64,000 nt of DNA, from the NCBI GenBank assembly GCA_965222175.1, contig OZ244938.1, positions 4,278,001 through 4,342,000 on the forward strand, in the 5' to 3' direction. The notes under the pieces are model-generated. The model was not told the origin of the DNA. It worked only from the letters and a program-made list of their open reading frames with translations, and ran no database searches. Both the position numbers and the translations under genes were made by a program. Every line of letters begins with the position of its first letter. Positions within the stretch are counted from its first letter, which is position 1. Shown here one piece after another: positions 54,815 to 63,231 of the stretch. This DNA is from NORP240 sp965222175 (GTDB taxonomy: Bacteria; Pseudomonadota; Gammaproteobacteria; Pseudomonadales; Pseudohongiellaceae).

Positions 54815-55549
54815 TCAATTGCCTTTCTTGATTTCGATTACCACGGCACTGGCCAGCAGCCACGCGCCGATGAACACCGCGAAATACAGCAGGTCCCTGA
54901 TATCCAGCACCCCTTTGCTGATTGAATCGAAGTGAGTGTAGAAACCCATGGCGGCAAAGGCGTCGACGATAAACTGCGGCATCCAGTCGGGAAAGGCATC
55001 GAGCACGATGGGGAAACCCATACCGACAAACAGCAGGCAGATACTGACGGTCAGGATAAAGGCAATCACCGGGTTCCTGGTGCTGGCGGACATGCAGGAC
55101 CCGATGGCCAGGAATCCGCCAGCCATCAACCAGCTGCCAAGGTAGGCGGCGAAAATGACGCCGTTGTCCGGATCGCCCAGGTAGTTGACGGTAATCCAGA
55201 TCGGAAAGGTCAGCGCCAGGGCGATGCCGGTCAATGCCCAGGCCGCGAGGAACTTGGCAATCACGGCTTCGGAAAGCTTGACGGGCAGGGTCATCAGCAA
55301 TTCGATGGTTCCGGTTTTGCGCTCGTCGGCCCAAAGACCCATGGCAACTGCCGGCACCATGAACAGGTACAACCACGGATGAAACGAAAAGAACGGCAGC
55401 AGGTCGGCCTGGCCGCTGAGGTAGAAACCCCCGATCTCGAAAGTAAACACACCGTTCATGATCAGGAAGATAACGATAAAAATGTAAGCCAGGGGCGTGG
55501 AAAAGTAACCGGCCAGCTCACGCTTGCAGATAATACCCAGATTGTTCAT
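54815..55549 (-). CDS. ABC-2 type permease, GldF-like
   Basis: A 244-residue membrane protein with about six helices (for example LAYIFIVIFLIMNGVFTF, SWLMAGGFLAIGSCMSAS, ITVNYLG region). The motif ADERKTGTIELLMTLPV is the typical ABC-2 permease coupling segment. It begins right after the ATPase stop. It forms the membrane channel of the GldA/F/G-type system. Confidence 0.9.
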   Translation of the reverse strand: MNNLGIICKRELAGYFSTPLAYIFIVIFLIMNGVFTFEIGGFYLSGQADLLPFFSFHPWLYLFMVPAVAMGLWADERKTGTIELLMTLPVKLSEAVIAKFLAAWALTGIALALTFPIWITVNYLGDPDNGVIFAAYLGSWLMAGGFLAIGSCMSASTRNPVIAFILTVSICLLFVGMGFPIVLDAFPDWMPQFIVDAFAAMGFYTHFDSISKGVLDIRDLLYFAVFIGAWLLASAVVIEIKKGN

Positions 55550-55551
55550 CG

Positions 55552-56478
55552 CTAACTTGTCCCCTGGGTCATATTCCGGAATACGTCTTCCAGTTGACCC
55601 TTATTGATATGAAACTCGGAAATCGGCCAGTCTCTCGTCTGTGCCAGCTCCGATATCGTGGGAAAAATTGTTCTGCCATCTTTCGACAGAATGGTGAAAT
55701 GCAGTGGATCGGAATCATCCTGCTGGACCTGGGCAACGTCTGCGACACTTTCCAGGTCGGCGGCCAGGTTATAGTCCCGGGTGAGCCGAACACTGACCGC
55801 CTGGTGGAGTCGTGAACGCGCCTCCAGTTCGGCAGGCGTGCCGTCGACGACGATCCTGCCATGATCGATGATTATCGCCCGGGTACAGACCGCGTTCACC
55901 TCCTCAAGGATATGGGTGGAGATAATGACTATCTTGTCTTTCGCCAGGTTTTTGATCAGTTGCCGGACGTGATGCTTCTGGTTGGGGTCCAGGCCATCGG
56001 TGGGCTCGTCGAGAATCAGCACCTTGGGGTCATGCATGATTGCCTGAGCCAGGCCGACCCGGCGCTTGAAACCCTTGGACAGGGTGTCGATGGTCTGGTG
56101 ACGCACCGAAGCCAGCGCCACTTCGTCAATTACCCGCTGGACCCGCTGGCTCACCTCTTCTCCACGAAAACCACGGACTTCGGCAATGAAATTCAGGAAA
56201 TCCAGGGTGGTCATGTCGCCATAGCTTGGCGCGCCTTCGGGGAGATAACCGATCAGTGACTTGGCCTCGATGGGGCTGGTGGTAATGTCGTTGCCGTCAA
56301 TACGAACCGTTCCGCTGGTTGGAGCCAGGAAACCGGTGATCACTTTCATGGTGGTGGATTTTCCGGCACCGTTGGGACCGAGAAATCCCAACACTTCGCC
56401 TTCGGAAACTGTAAAGCTGAGGTCGTCGACCGCCGTAAACTGGTCGAATTTCTTGGTCAAGTGACTAATTTCTATCAT
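55552..56478 (-). CDS. ABC transporter ATPase, GldA-like
   Basis: A 308-residue ATPase with Walker A GPNGAGKSTTMK, Q-loop YLPEGAPSYG, a signature LSKGFKRRVGLAQAI (degenerate LSGGQ), Walker B VLILDEPTDGLD, and the H-loop in STHILEE. The C-terminal region beyond residue 230 is typical of the GldA/NosF/CcmA group. First gene of the ATPase-permease-GldG operon, divergent from lptM. Confidence 0.92.
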   Translation of the reverse strand: MIEISHLTKKFDQFTAVDDLSFTVSEGEVLGFLGPNGAGKSTTMKVITGFLAPTSGTVRIDGNDITTSPIEAKSLIGYLPEGAPSYGDMTTLDFLNFIAEVRGFRGEEVSQRVQRVIDEVALASVRHQTIDTLSKGFKRRVGLAQAIMHDPKVLILDEPTDGLDPNQKHHVRQLIKNLAKDKIVIISTHILEEVNAVCTRAIIIDHGRIVVDGTPAELEARSRLHQAVSVRLTRDYNLAADLESVADVAQVQQDDSDPLHFTILSKDGRTIFPTISELAQTRDWPISEFHINKGQLEDVFRNMTQGTS

Positions 56479-56626
56479 TCTGTCAGTCCGCGTTATTGTC
56501 TGAACCGGCTGCCGGCAGGAACTGCCGGAGGCGCCGTAATTTTCTGTAAAACCGACGAAAATTGGAGACCGGCTAATATAGGGGTGTACCCCGTATTTTT
56601 CAAGGCACCTGGTCAGGCCGCTAAAA

Positions 56627-56655
56627 TTACGCTGGCACCTGCTATCCTGTATAAT
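56627..56655 (+). promoter_or_regulatory. Candidate promoter of lptM-lysA-dapF
   Basis: TTACGC (56627-56632), 17-bp spacer, consensus TATAAT (56650-56655), 55 bp before the lptM start. Confidence 0.45.
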
Positions 56656-56709
56656 CCCCGGTTCTTCCAGTCAATGACCCGATTTTCAGTAACGAGAGGC
56701 CCGCCGGGA

Positions 56710-56901
56710 ATGGTACCGAAAACCTGCAGTCTGATCCTGGTAACGCTGCTGGCGTTGACCATGACGGCATGTGGACAGAAAGGTCCACTGCGTCGCCCGG
56801 ACGCCAGCACACTGACCGCTGCTGCTGACACCGGGGTGCTGACAGTCCCGCCGGCAGCGGGTAAGTGGCGACCTGTTGCAGCCGGGGAATCAGGCTATTG
56901 A
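56710..56901 (+). CDS. lptM: LPS-translocon maturation lipoprotein LptM
   Basis: A 63-residue lipoprotein. ATG at 56710 opens a lipoprotein signal (CSLILVTLLALTMTAC), and the mature N-terminus CGQKGPLRRP is the LptM (YifL) signature. In E. coli LptM mimics LPS and helps LptD-LptE assembly in the outer membrane. It lies upstream of lysA and dapF, the usual order. The larger frame from 56461 is only an upstream extension. Confidence 0.88.
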   Translation: MVPKTCSLILVTLLALTMTACGQKGPLRRPDASTLTAAADTGVLTVPPAAGKWRPVAAGESGY

Positions 56902-57025
56902 TCACCGGGTATGCGGCCACCCGGGGTGCTGCTGACCTCCATTTACAGGGGTAGCCCCGGCACTCCGCTTTCACCCATCCCGAACTCACACTCACTGAAA
57001 GTCCAATAAAGACCGAAAAAGTCCC

Positions 57026-58276
57026 ATGCAAACGTTCCACTACAGCCAGGGCGAGATGTTCGCCGAACAGGTTCCGCTGACGAAACTGGCGGCAGAATTC
57101 GGTACCCCCTGCTTCGTCTACTCCCGGGCGGCCATCGAGGGCAATTTCCAGGCCTACCAGGCAGCGCTGCAGGACGCGCCTCATCTCATCTGTTATGCCG
57201 TGAAAGCCAATTCCAACCTGGCGGTACTGCAGGTTCTGGCCGACCTGGGCGCCGGCTTCGATATCGTTTCGGCCGGGGAACTGCAGCGCGTGATCAAGGC
57301 CGGTGGCGACCCGGGGAAAGTAATCTTTTCCGGGGTGGGCAAGACCGCCGCTGAAATGCAGGTGGCCCTGCAGGCGGAAATCCGCTGCTTCAATGTGGAG
57401 TCGGAGGCCGAATTACTGCGACTTGACCAGATTGCCGGCAATCTGGGCTGTCAGGCACCGGTATCTCTGCGGGTCAACCCGGATGTCGATGCCGGCACCC
57501 ATCCCTACATTTCCACTGGCCTGAAGGAAAACAAGTTCGGCATCGACAGCGATCGGGCACTGGCAGTATACCGGACTGCGGCCTCACTGCCACATATCGA
57601 CGTCGTCGGTATCGACTGTCACATCGGTTCCCAGTTGACGGAAATCGCCCCGTACCGGGATGCCCTGGATCGCTTGCTGCATATCATCGACCGACTGGCG
57701 GAAGACGGTATCAGCCTGGATCATCTTGATCTCGGTGGTGGACTGGGAGTGACCTACAACGACGAGCAGCCACCCTCACCGGCACAGCTGGTGACGGCAA
57801 TCCAGGAAAGGCTGGCCGGGCGCAACCTGACCCTGCTGCTGGAACCGGGCCGCTCCATCACCGCCAATGCCGGTATATTCCTGGTCGAGGTGGAATACGT
57901 GAAGCCCACGCCACACAGGAATTTCGTGATAGTCAACGGCGCCATGAACGATCTGTTGCGACCGGCTTTGTACGGTGCCTGGCAGAATATCAAGCCGGTG
58001 CAGCAGACCCGGGGTCTGCCGGAGACGCACTGTGACGTGGTCGGACCGGTTTGCGAGTCTGCCGATTTCCTGGGCAAGGATCGCAGGCTGGCGGTTTCGG
58101 CCGGCGACCTGCTGGCAGTATGCGACGCCGGTGCCTACGGGTTCGTCATGAGTTCCAACTATAATTCCCGCAACCGAGCCCCGGAGATCATAGTTGATGG
58201 TGACCGGGCTCACCTTGTAAGGCGTCGGGAAACAATAGAGGAACAATTGGCCCCTGAACAACTGCTGCCCCGCTAG
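57026..58276 (+). CDS. lysA: Diaminopimelate decarboxylase
   Basis: A 416-residue PLP enzyme that makes lysine from meso-diaminopimelate. The PLP lysine is in LICYAVKANSNLAVL. HIGSQL, the glycine-rich phosphate loop LDLGGGLGV, LLLEPGRSI and the C-terminal VCDAGAYGFVMSSNYNSRNR with the substrate-binding tyrosine are present. It is 124 bp after lptM and 101 bp before dapF. Confidence 0.95.
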   Translation: MQTFHYSQGEMFAEQVPLTKLAAEFGTPCFVYSRAAIEGNFQAYQAALQDAPHLICYAVKANSNLAVLQVLADLGAGFDIVSAGELQRVIKAGGDPGKVIFSGVGKTAAEMQVALQAEIRCFNVESEAELLRLDQIAGNLGCQAPVSLRVNPDVDAGTHPYISTGLKENKFGIDSDRALAVYRTAASLPHIDVVGIDCHIGSQLTEIAPYRDALDRLLHIIDRLAEDGISLDHLDLGGGLGVTYNDEQPPSPAQLVTAIQERLAGRNLTLLLEPGRSITANAGIFLVEVEYVKPTPHRNFVIVNGAMNDLLRPALYGAWQNIKPVQQTRGLPETHCDVVGPVCESADFLGKDRRLAVSAGDLLAVCDAGAYGFVMSSNYNSRNRAPEIIVDGDRAHLVRRRETIEEQLAPEQLLPR

Positions 58277-58313
58277 CAGGATGCAACAAGATTCCGGTCC
58301 CGTGTCGATACAG

Positions 58314-58327
58314 TTCAGGAACCTCTG
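58314..58327 (+). repeat. TTCAGGAACCTCTG dispersed repeat copy
   Basis: One mismatch from TTAAGGAACCTCTG, in the lysA-dapF gap. Confidence 0.5.
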
Positions 58328-58377
58328 ATGAATACGACTGTCTTTCAAGCACCTGGCCGGCACGCAGGAGTCGGACA

Positions 58378-59220
58378 ATGTTAGTTTCCTTTACCAAGAT
58401 GCACGGCCTGGGCAATGATTTCATGGTGCTGGACCAGGTGACATCGCCGGTGCAGCTGACGGCACAACAGATTCAGCAGCTGGCAGACCGGCATTTCGGC
58501 GTGGGCTTTGACCAGCTGTTGCTGGTGGAGCCGCCTTCCAGCCCCAATGTTGATTTTAACTATCGCATATACAACGCCGATGGGTTCGAAGTGGAGCACT
58601 GTGGCAATGGTGCCAGGTGTTTCGCCAGGTACGTGCACGACAACGGACTCACCACCAGCAACCCGATCCGGGTGAAGACGGTCAATCGGGTGCTGGAGCT
58701 GATCCTGGAAGAGGATGGCCAGGTAACCGTGGATATGGGTAGACCATCGTTCGATCCTGCCGACATACCATTGAAAGCCGTGCATCCCGCACCGCTCTAC
58801 CAACGCCGGGTGACGGTTGGCGGAAACGTACATGATCTGGAGTTTTCGGCACTTTCCATGGGCAACCCCCATGCCGTGCTGGTGGTGGATGACGTTGACA
58901 GTTTCCCGGTGGATCCTGTGGGTTCAGCCCTGGGCAGCCATGCCGACTTTCCAGAGGGTGTCAATGTCGGCTTCATGGAATTGCAGGGCCGTAACCGGGT
59001 AAAACTCCGGGTATACGAACGTGGTGCCGGCGAAACACTGGCCTGTGGAACCGGTGCCTGCGCCGCCGTGGCGGCCGGCTGCCATCGCGGCCTGCTGGAC
59101 GGAAAAGTCACGCTGCAGCTGCGCGGCGGAGAACTCACGGTGTCCTGGCACCAGGGCGATAGCCCGATACTGATGACCGGACCGGCAACTACCGTTTTTC
59201 AAGGGAGACTTGAACTATGA
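58378..59220 (+). CDS. dapF: Diaminopimelate epimerase
   Basis: A 280-residue cofactor-independent epimerase that interconverts LL- and meso-diaminopimelate for lysine and peptidoglycan. Both catalytic cysteines are visible: EHCGNGARC and ETLACGTGACAAV. The DUF484 gene overlaps its stop by ATGA. Confidence 0.95.
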   Translation: MLVSFTKMHGLGNDFMVLDQVTSPVQLTAQQIQQLADRHFGVGFDQLLLVEPPSSPNVDFNYRIYNADGFEVEHCGNGARCFARYVHDNGLTTSNPIRVKTVNRVLELILEEDGQVTVDMGRPSFDPADIPLKAVHPAPLYQRRVTVGGNVHDLEFSALSMGNPHAVLVVDDVDSFPVDPVGSALGSHADFPEGVNVGFMELQGRNRVKLRVYERGAGETLACGTGACAAVAAGCHRGLLDGKVTLQLRGGELTVSWHQGDSPILMTGPATTVFQGRLEL

Positions 59221-59927
59221 CAACAGAGACAGGGGCTGTAGAACAGCTACCGGAGGTAGAGACAACGGAACTGGACGATAAGGACGTTGCCGCCTACCTG
59301 AAAGAAAATCCCGATTTTTTCCTCAGCCACCAGGATCTGCTGGCAGATCTGACCCTTCCCCACGAAAGCGGCACGGCAGTCTCCCTTCTGGAACGACAGG
59401 TTTCTCTGCTCAGGGAGCGGAACAACAGTACCCGGGCACAATTGGGCAGCCTGTTGGCCAATGCCAATAAAAACGATCAGCTTTTTGCCATTACCCGCAG
59501 ACTTATCCTGGCTTTACTGCGGGCGCAATCGAAGGATCAGCTGGCAGAAGATGTGCGCAGAACATTCACCGACCAGGAAAATATCGATGCCTGCGCGCTG
59601 GTCCTGGCTACCGACGAAAAGGAATGGGCCGACGGGGAGCATCGGCGGTCCGCAGACATCTCCCGGGTCTTCGCCAATGTTTTCAGGCTCAATCACACCC
59701 ATTGCGGAAAACCTGAAGGCGGGCAGCTGGAGTTCCTGTTCGGCACCGAGGCGGATACCATCAGGTCTTCAGCGATCTGCCCCATCCGCATGGACGGAAA
59801 ACCCCTGGGTATACTTGCCATCGGCAGCAACAGGAACGAGTATTTCAATCTCGACCTGGACACGCTGTTCCTGGATTTCATCGGTAATGTCATAGCGGCG
59901 GTGTTGGAAGGACAGCTCTCCCGGTAG
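59217..59927 (+). CDS. DUF484 family protein (GAF-like)
   Basis: A 236-residue protein. An N-terminal helical part (VAAYLKENPDFFLSHQDLLADLTLPHES) and a coiled segment VSLLERQVSLLRERNNSTRAQLGSL lead into a GAF-like domain ending SNRNEYFNLDLDTLFLDFIGNVIAAVLEGQL. DUF484 genes normally sit between dapF and xerC, and no function is proven. Here xerC is missing and a glycosyltransferase gene follows 36 bp later. Confidence 0.9.
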   Translation: MTTETGAVEQLPEVETTELDDKDVAAYLKENPDFFLSHQDLLADLTLPHESGTAVSLLERQVSLLRERNNSTRAQLGSLLANANKNDQLFAITRRLILALLRAQSKDQLAEDVRRTFTDQENIDACALVLATDEKEWADGEHRRSADISRVFANVFRLNHTHCGKPEGGQLEFLFGTEADTIRSSAICPIRMDGKPLGILAIGSNRNEYFNLDLDTLFLDFIGNVIAAVLEGQLSR

Positions 59928-59963
59928 AATACGCGGTATCAGCCATACCGGGAGTAGACACAC

Positions 59964-62900
59964 ATGACCACTAGCGATGCCAGCCGTGGAGGGGATTCTC
60001 CGCTAGTTTCGGTCATTGTACGCAGCATCGACAGGCCTGAACTGGCTCAGGCGCTGACCTCCGTGGCAGCCCAGGACTATCGCCCCCTGGAAATCATCCT
60101 GGTTGATGCCAAGGGTCGGGGTATCCTCAATACCAATGCCGACAGCGCTGCCGCCGACGTGCCTTTGACGAAAGTGTCCGTCCGGGCACCCCTGAGTCGA
60201 CCTGAAGCAGCCAACCATGGCCTTTTCGCCAGCAGGGGCAGCTACCTGATGTTTCTCGACGAGGACGACTGGATCGATCCGCCTCATATCAGCGGTCTGC
60301 TCGAGGCCATGTCGGCACAGTCAGATATCAAAGCGGCGTACAGCTCGACCCGTAAAGTGGATACCGCCGGCGAACCGTTACAGCTGGTGTTCGACCATGC
60401 CTATGATCCCGACCTGCTCAAGCGGGATAACTTCATTCCGATTCATGCCATGCTGTTCCATCGCTCCCTGGTCCACGAAGGCTGCCGATTCGACAAATCC
60501 CTGGATATTTACGAAGACTGGGACTTCTGGTTACAGGTGTCCCGCAAAACCCGAATTCTGCATGTTGACCAGCTGACAGCATTTTATCGACAGGGTGGTG
60601 CATCCCAGACCGACGCCGAGGATGATGAACTGCGTTTCAAAGACGGGCACCCGCTGGCGCAGGCACGGGAAAAAATTTATCGAAAATGGGTAACACGGTG
60701 GGACAGTGCCGAGCTTAACCGGTTTGTCGGCAATACCATTACCCATGGCGAATTCGCCCGGACCCTGGAGCAGTTGGAGAACAGGTCCCGTGAGGTGCAG
60801 GAACTGCACGACGTCACCGGCAGCCTGCGCATCATGTTGAACCGCACGACACGGGAAAGTGAAGCACGCAAGCGGGAAGCGGAAGAACTGCGCAGGTCAG
60901 TGCAGCGCCTCAAGCGCGACCACGCCCTGTCGGACCTGCACAGGGACAGAAATATCCAGGACCTGGAAAAGCAGCTTAACGATATTTATACCATGCCGTC
61001 ATGGCGACTCATGGCCCCCTTTCGAATAGCCAGGCGACAACTCGACAATCGACTGCTGTTTCCACTGAAAAAGAAAATTCATTATTGGAAATACGGTACA
61101 GAACTGGTAAACCCGGAAAATACCCCGTCGGAATTCAATCCGCGGGATACAGCAGACGACGAGCTTGCACCTGTCGGGCAGGACACGGAACTGAAGGAAC
61201 GGTATCGCCAGGACGCCCGGGACCACCTGCAGCTGTTTTTGCAGTCCGATGCACAGCTACCGTTCCCCGCATCGGCTTCACCCGCGGTCTCGATCCTGCT
61301 GGTGCTGTTCAACCAGGCCGAACTGACCCTGTTGTGCCTGGAGTCAATTCTGAAATTCGCTCCCCCCGCCTGCGAAGTAGTGATAGTCGATAATGCCTCG
61401 AAGGATGATACCGGTGCCCTGCTGGAGAAACTTGCCAATGTCACCGTGGTACGAAATGCCGAAAACCTGGGCTTTGTCAGGGCGGTGAACCAGGGCCTGG
61501 AACACTGCCGAGGAAAGTACCTGTTACTGTTGAACAATGACGCCATGCTGCATCTGTACGCCATCGAGTCGGCAATCAGGACACTGGAAACGACACCGGA
61601 TGCCGGGGCAGTCGGTGGCCGTATCCTGCTGCTGGATGGCAGCCTCCAGGAAGCCGGCAGCATCATCTTCAGTGATGGCAGCTGCCAGGGCTATGGTCGT
61701 CAGGGCATACCGGACGCTCCGGAGTACATGTTCAGTCGACCGGTGGACTACTGCTCGGGTGCGTTTTTCCTGTGCGAGACCGATCTGTTCCGACAAATGG
61801 GTGGCTTCGACGATGACTATGCACCGGCCTACTACGAGGATTCGGATTTCTGCCTGCGATTGAGAAAGCAGGGGCTCAAGGTCATCTATGATCCCGGGGC
61901 CGTCATTACCCACTATGAATTCGCCAGTTCCGGCGGCCAGCAGCAAGCCGGCGAGTTACAGGAACGCCATCGCCTGGTCCTGTTGCGAAAACACCGGGAT
62001 ATTCTCCGCGACCAGCCCGACGTGGATGCCGGTCCGGCGCTGTTCAGCCGTACCGCCAATGACCAGCGGAACCTGTTGATCATCGACGACCGCGTACCCC
62101 ACACCAGCCTGGGCTCCGGTTACCCCCGCAGCCGGGAAATCATTTCTTTGCTGGCGGCAAACGGGTTCAACGTCTCGCTGTACCCACTGCAGTTTCCCGA
62201 GGAATCCTGGGAGGCCACCTACCAGTCCCTGCCCGGCAACGTGGAAGTCCTGCTGGGTCACGGCACCGACGGCCTGGCTGACTTTCTCCGTCGCCGCCAG
62301 GGTTTTTTCGATACCATCCTGGTCAGTCGCATTCACAACATGGAGTTCCTCAACAGTGTGCTGGCCGGACAGCCGGACCTGCTGGGGGAAACCCGGCTGA
62401 TCTATGATGCCGAGGCCATCACCGCACCCCGGGAGATCATGCGCCGCGAAATGCTGGGTGAATCGTTTACCGAGCAGGAGCGCTACGGCCAGGTGGAGCA
62501 GGAAATCGGTGCAGCACGAACGGCCGACACCATTATTGCCGTGTCGCCGAAAGAAGCCGGGGTTTACCAGCAGCATGGCTTCAGCAACACCGTGGTCCTG
62601 GGACACAGCCTGTCGGCCAGGTCCACGGCTAATACCTTTGACGACAGGGAGGGGCTGCTCTTTGTCGGCGCCCTGCGCGATGAACAATCCCCCAACGTGG
62701 ATTCCCTGCATTGGTTCATTAATGAAATATGGCCGCTGATCATCGCTGAAAAACCGGCCATGACGCTGCAGGTGGCGGGTGATAACGAGGCGTCGTCGCT
62801 GACCCGGCTGGACGCCCCGGGGCTGCTGTTTCTTGGTCGTGTCGACAGGCTGGAAGACCTGTATAACTCCGCCCGGGTGTTTATCGCGCCTACGCGTTTT

Positions 62901-63167
62901 GCCGCGGGCATTCCGCATAAAGTACACGAGGCGGCAGCCAGCGGGGTTCCCTGTGTAACCACGACACTGCTGGCGGACCAGCTAGGCTGGAACAACGGTA
63001 ATCAGCTGCTGGCAGCGGACACGCCCCGGGAGTTTGCCGACCATTGCCTTGCGCTGGCTGGCAATCCGCAATTGTGGCAGCAGGTGCGCGACGCGGCGCT
63101 GACCGCCGTGGACCGGGACTGTTCGCCACGACAGTTTCGCCAGGTACTGCTGGATACGCTGGGCTGA
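59964..63167 (+). CDS. Large multi-domain glycosyltransferase (GT2 + GT2 + GT4-like)
   Basis: 1067 residues in one frame. Domain 1 (about 10-230) is GT2: VSVIVRSIDRPELAQALTSV and MFLDEDDWIDPPHI. About 275-335 is a coiled coil (REAEELRRSVQRLKRDHALSDL). Domain 2 (about 440-680) is a second GT2: SILLVLFNQAELTLLCLESIL, LLLLNNDAMLHLYAIES, MGGFDDDYAPAYYEDSDF. Domain 3 (about 700-1067) is GT-B, GT4-like: RIHNMEFLNSVL, LLFVGALRDEQSPNVDSLHW, FLGRVDRLEDLYNSARVFIAPTRFAAGIPHKVHEAAASG. It is probably cytoplasmic and builds O-antigen, capsule or glycoprotein glycans. Donor sugars and linkage are unknown. Confidence 0.88.
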   Translation: MTTSDASRGGDSPLVSVIVRSIDRPELAQALTSVAAQDYRPLEIILVDAKGRGILNTNADSAAADVPLTKVSVRAPLSRPEAANHGLFASRGSYLMFLDEDDWIDPPHISGLLEAMSAQSDIKAAYSSTRKVDTAGEPLQLVFDHAYDPDLLKRDNFIPIHAMLFHRSLVHEGCRFDKSLDIYEDWDFWLQVSRKTRILHVDQLTAFYRQGGASQTDAEDDELRFKDGHPLAQAREKIYRKWVTRWDSAELNRFVGNTITHGEFARTLEQLENRSREVQELHDVTGSLRIMLNRTTRESEARKREAEELRRSVQRLKRDHALSDLHRDRNIQDLEKQLNDIYTMPSWRLMAPFRIARRQLDNRLLFPLKKKIHYWKYGTELVNPENTPSEFNPRDTADDELAPVGQDTELKERYRQDARDHLQLFLQSDAQLPFPASASPAVSILLVLFNQAELTLLCLESILKFAPPACEVVIVDNASKDDTGALLEKLANVTVVRNAENLGFVRAVNQGLEHCRGKYLLLLNNDAMLHLYAIESAIRTLETTPDAGAVGGRILLLDGSLQEAGSIIFSDGSCQGYGRQGIPDAPEYMFSRPVDYCSGAFFLCETDLFRQMGGFDDDYAPAYYEDSDFCLRLRKQGLKVIYDPGAVITHYEFASSGGQQQAGELQERHRLVLLRKHRDILRDQPDVDAGPALFSRTANDQRNLLIIDDRVPHTSLGSGYPRSREIISLLAANGFNVSLYPLQFPEESWEATYQSLPGNVEVLLGHGTDGLADFLRRRQGFFDTILVSRIHNMEFLNSVLAGQPDLLGETRLIYDAEAITAPREIMRREMLGESFTEQERYGQVEQEIGAARTADTIIAVSPKEAGVYQQHGFSNTVVLGHSLSARSTANTFDDREGLLFVGALRDEQSPNVDSLHWFINEIWPLIIAEKPAMTLQVAGDNEASSLTRLDAPGLLFLGRVDRLEDLYNSARVFIAPTRFAAGIPHKVHEAAASGVPCVTTTLLADQLGWNNGNQLLAADTPREFADHCLALAGNPQLWQQVRDAALTAVDRDCSPRQFRQVLLDTLG

Positions 63168-63181
63168 CCCCCAGGTCCTGG

Positions 63182-63217
63182 ATTGGCGCTTTTTCAGCCA
63201 CAACAGTGACAGCCAAT
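63182..63217. terminator. Possible bidirectional terminator between glycosyltransferase genes
   Basis: ATTGGC (63182-63187) and GCCAAT (63212-63217) pair in the 64-bp convergent gap. The stem is short and the loop includes CTTTTTC. Weak. Confidence 0.25.
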
Positions 63218-63231
63218 GGTGTGCGCAGGCC

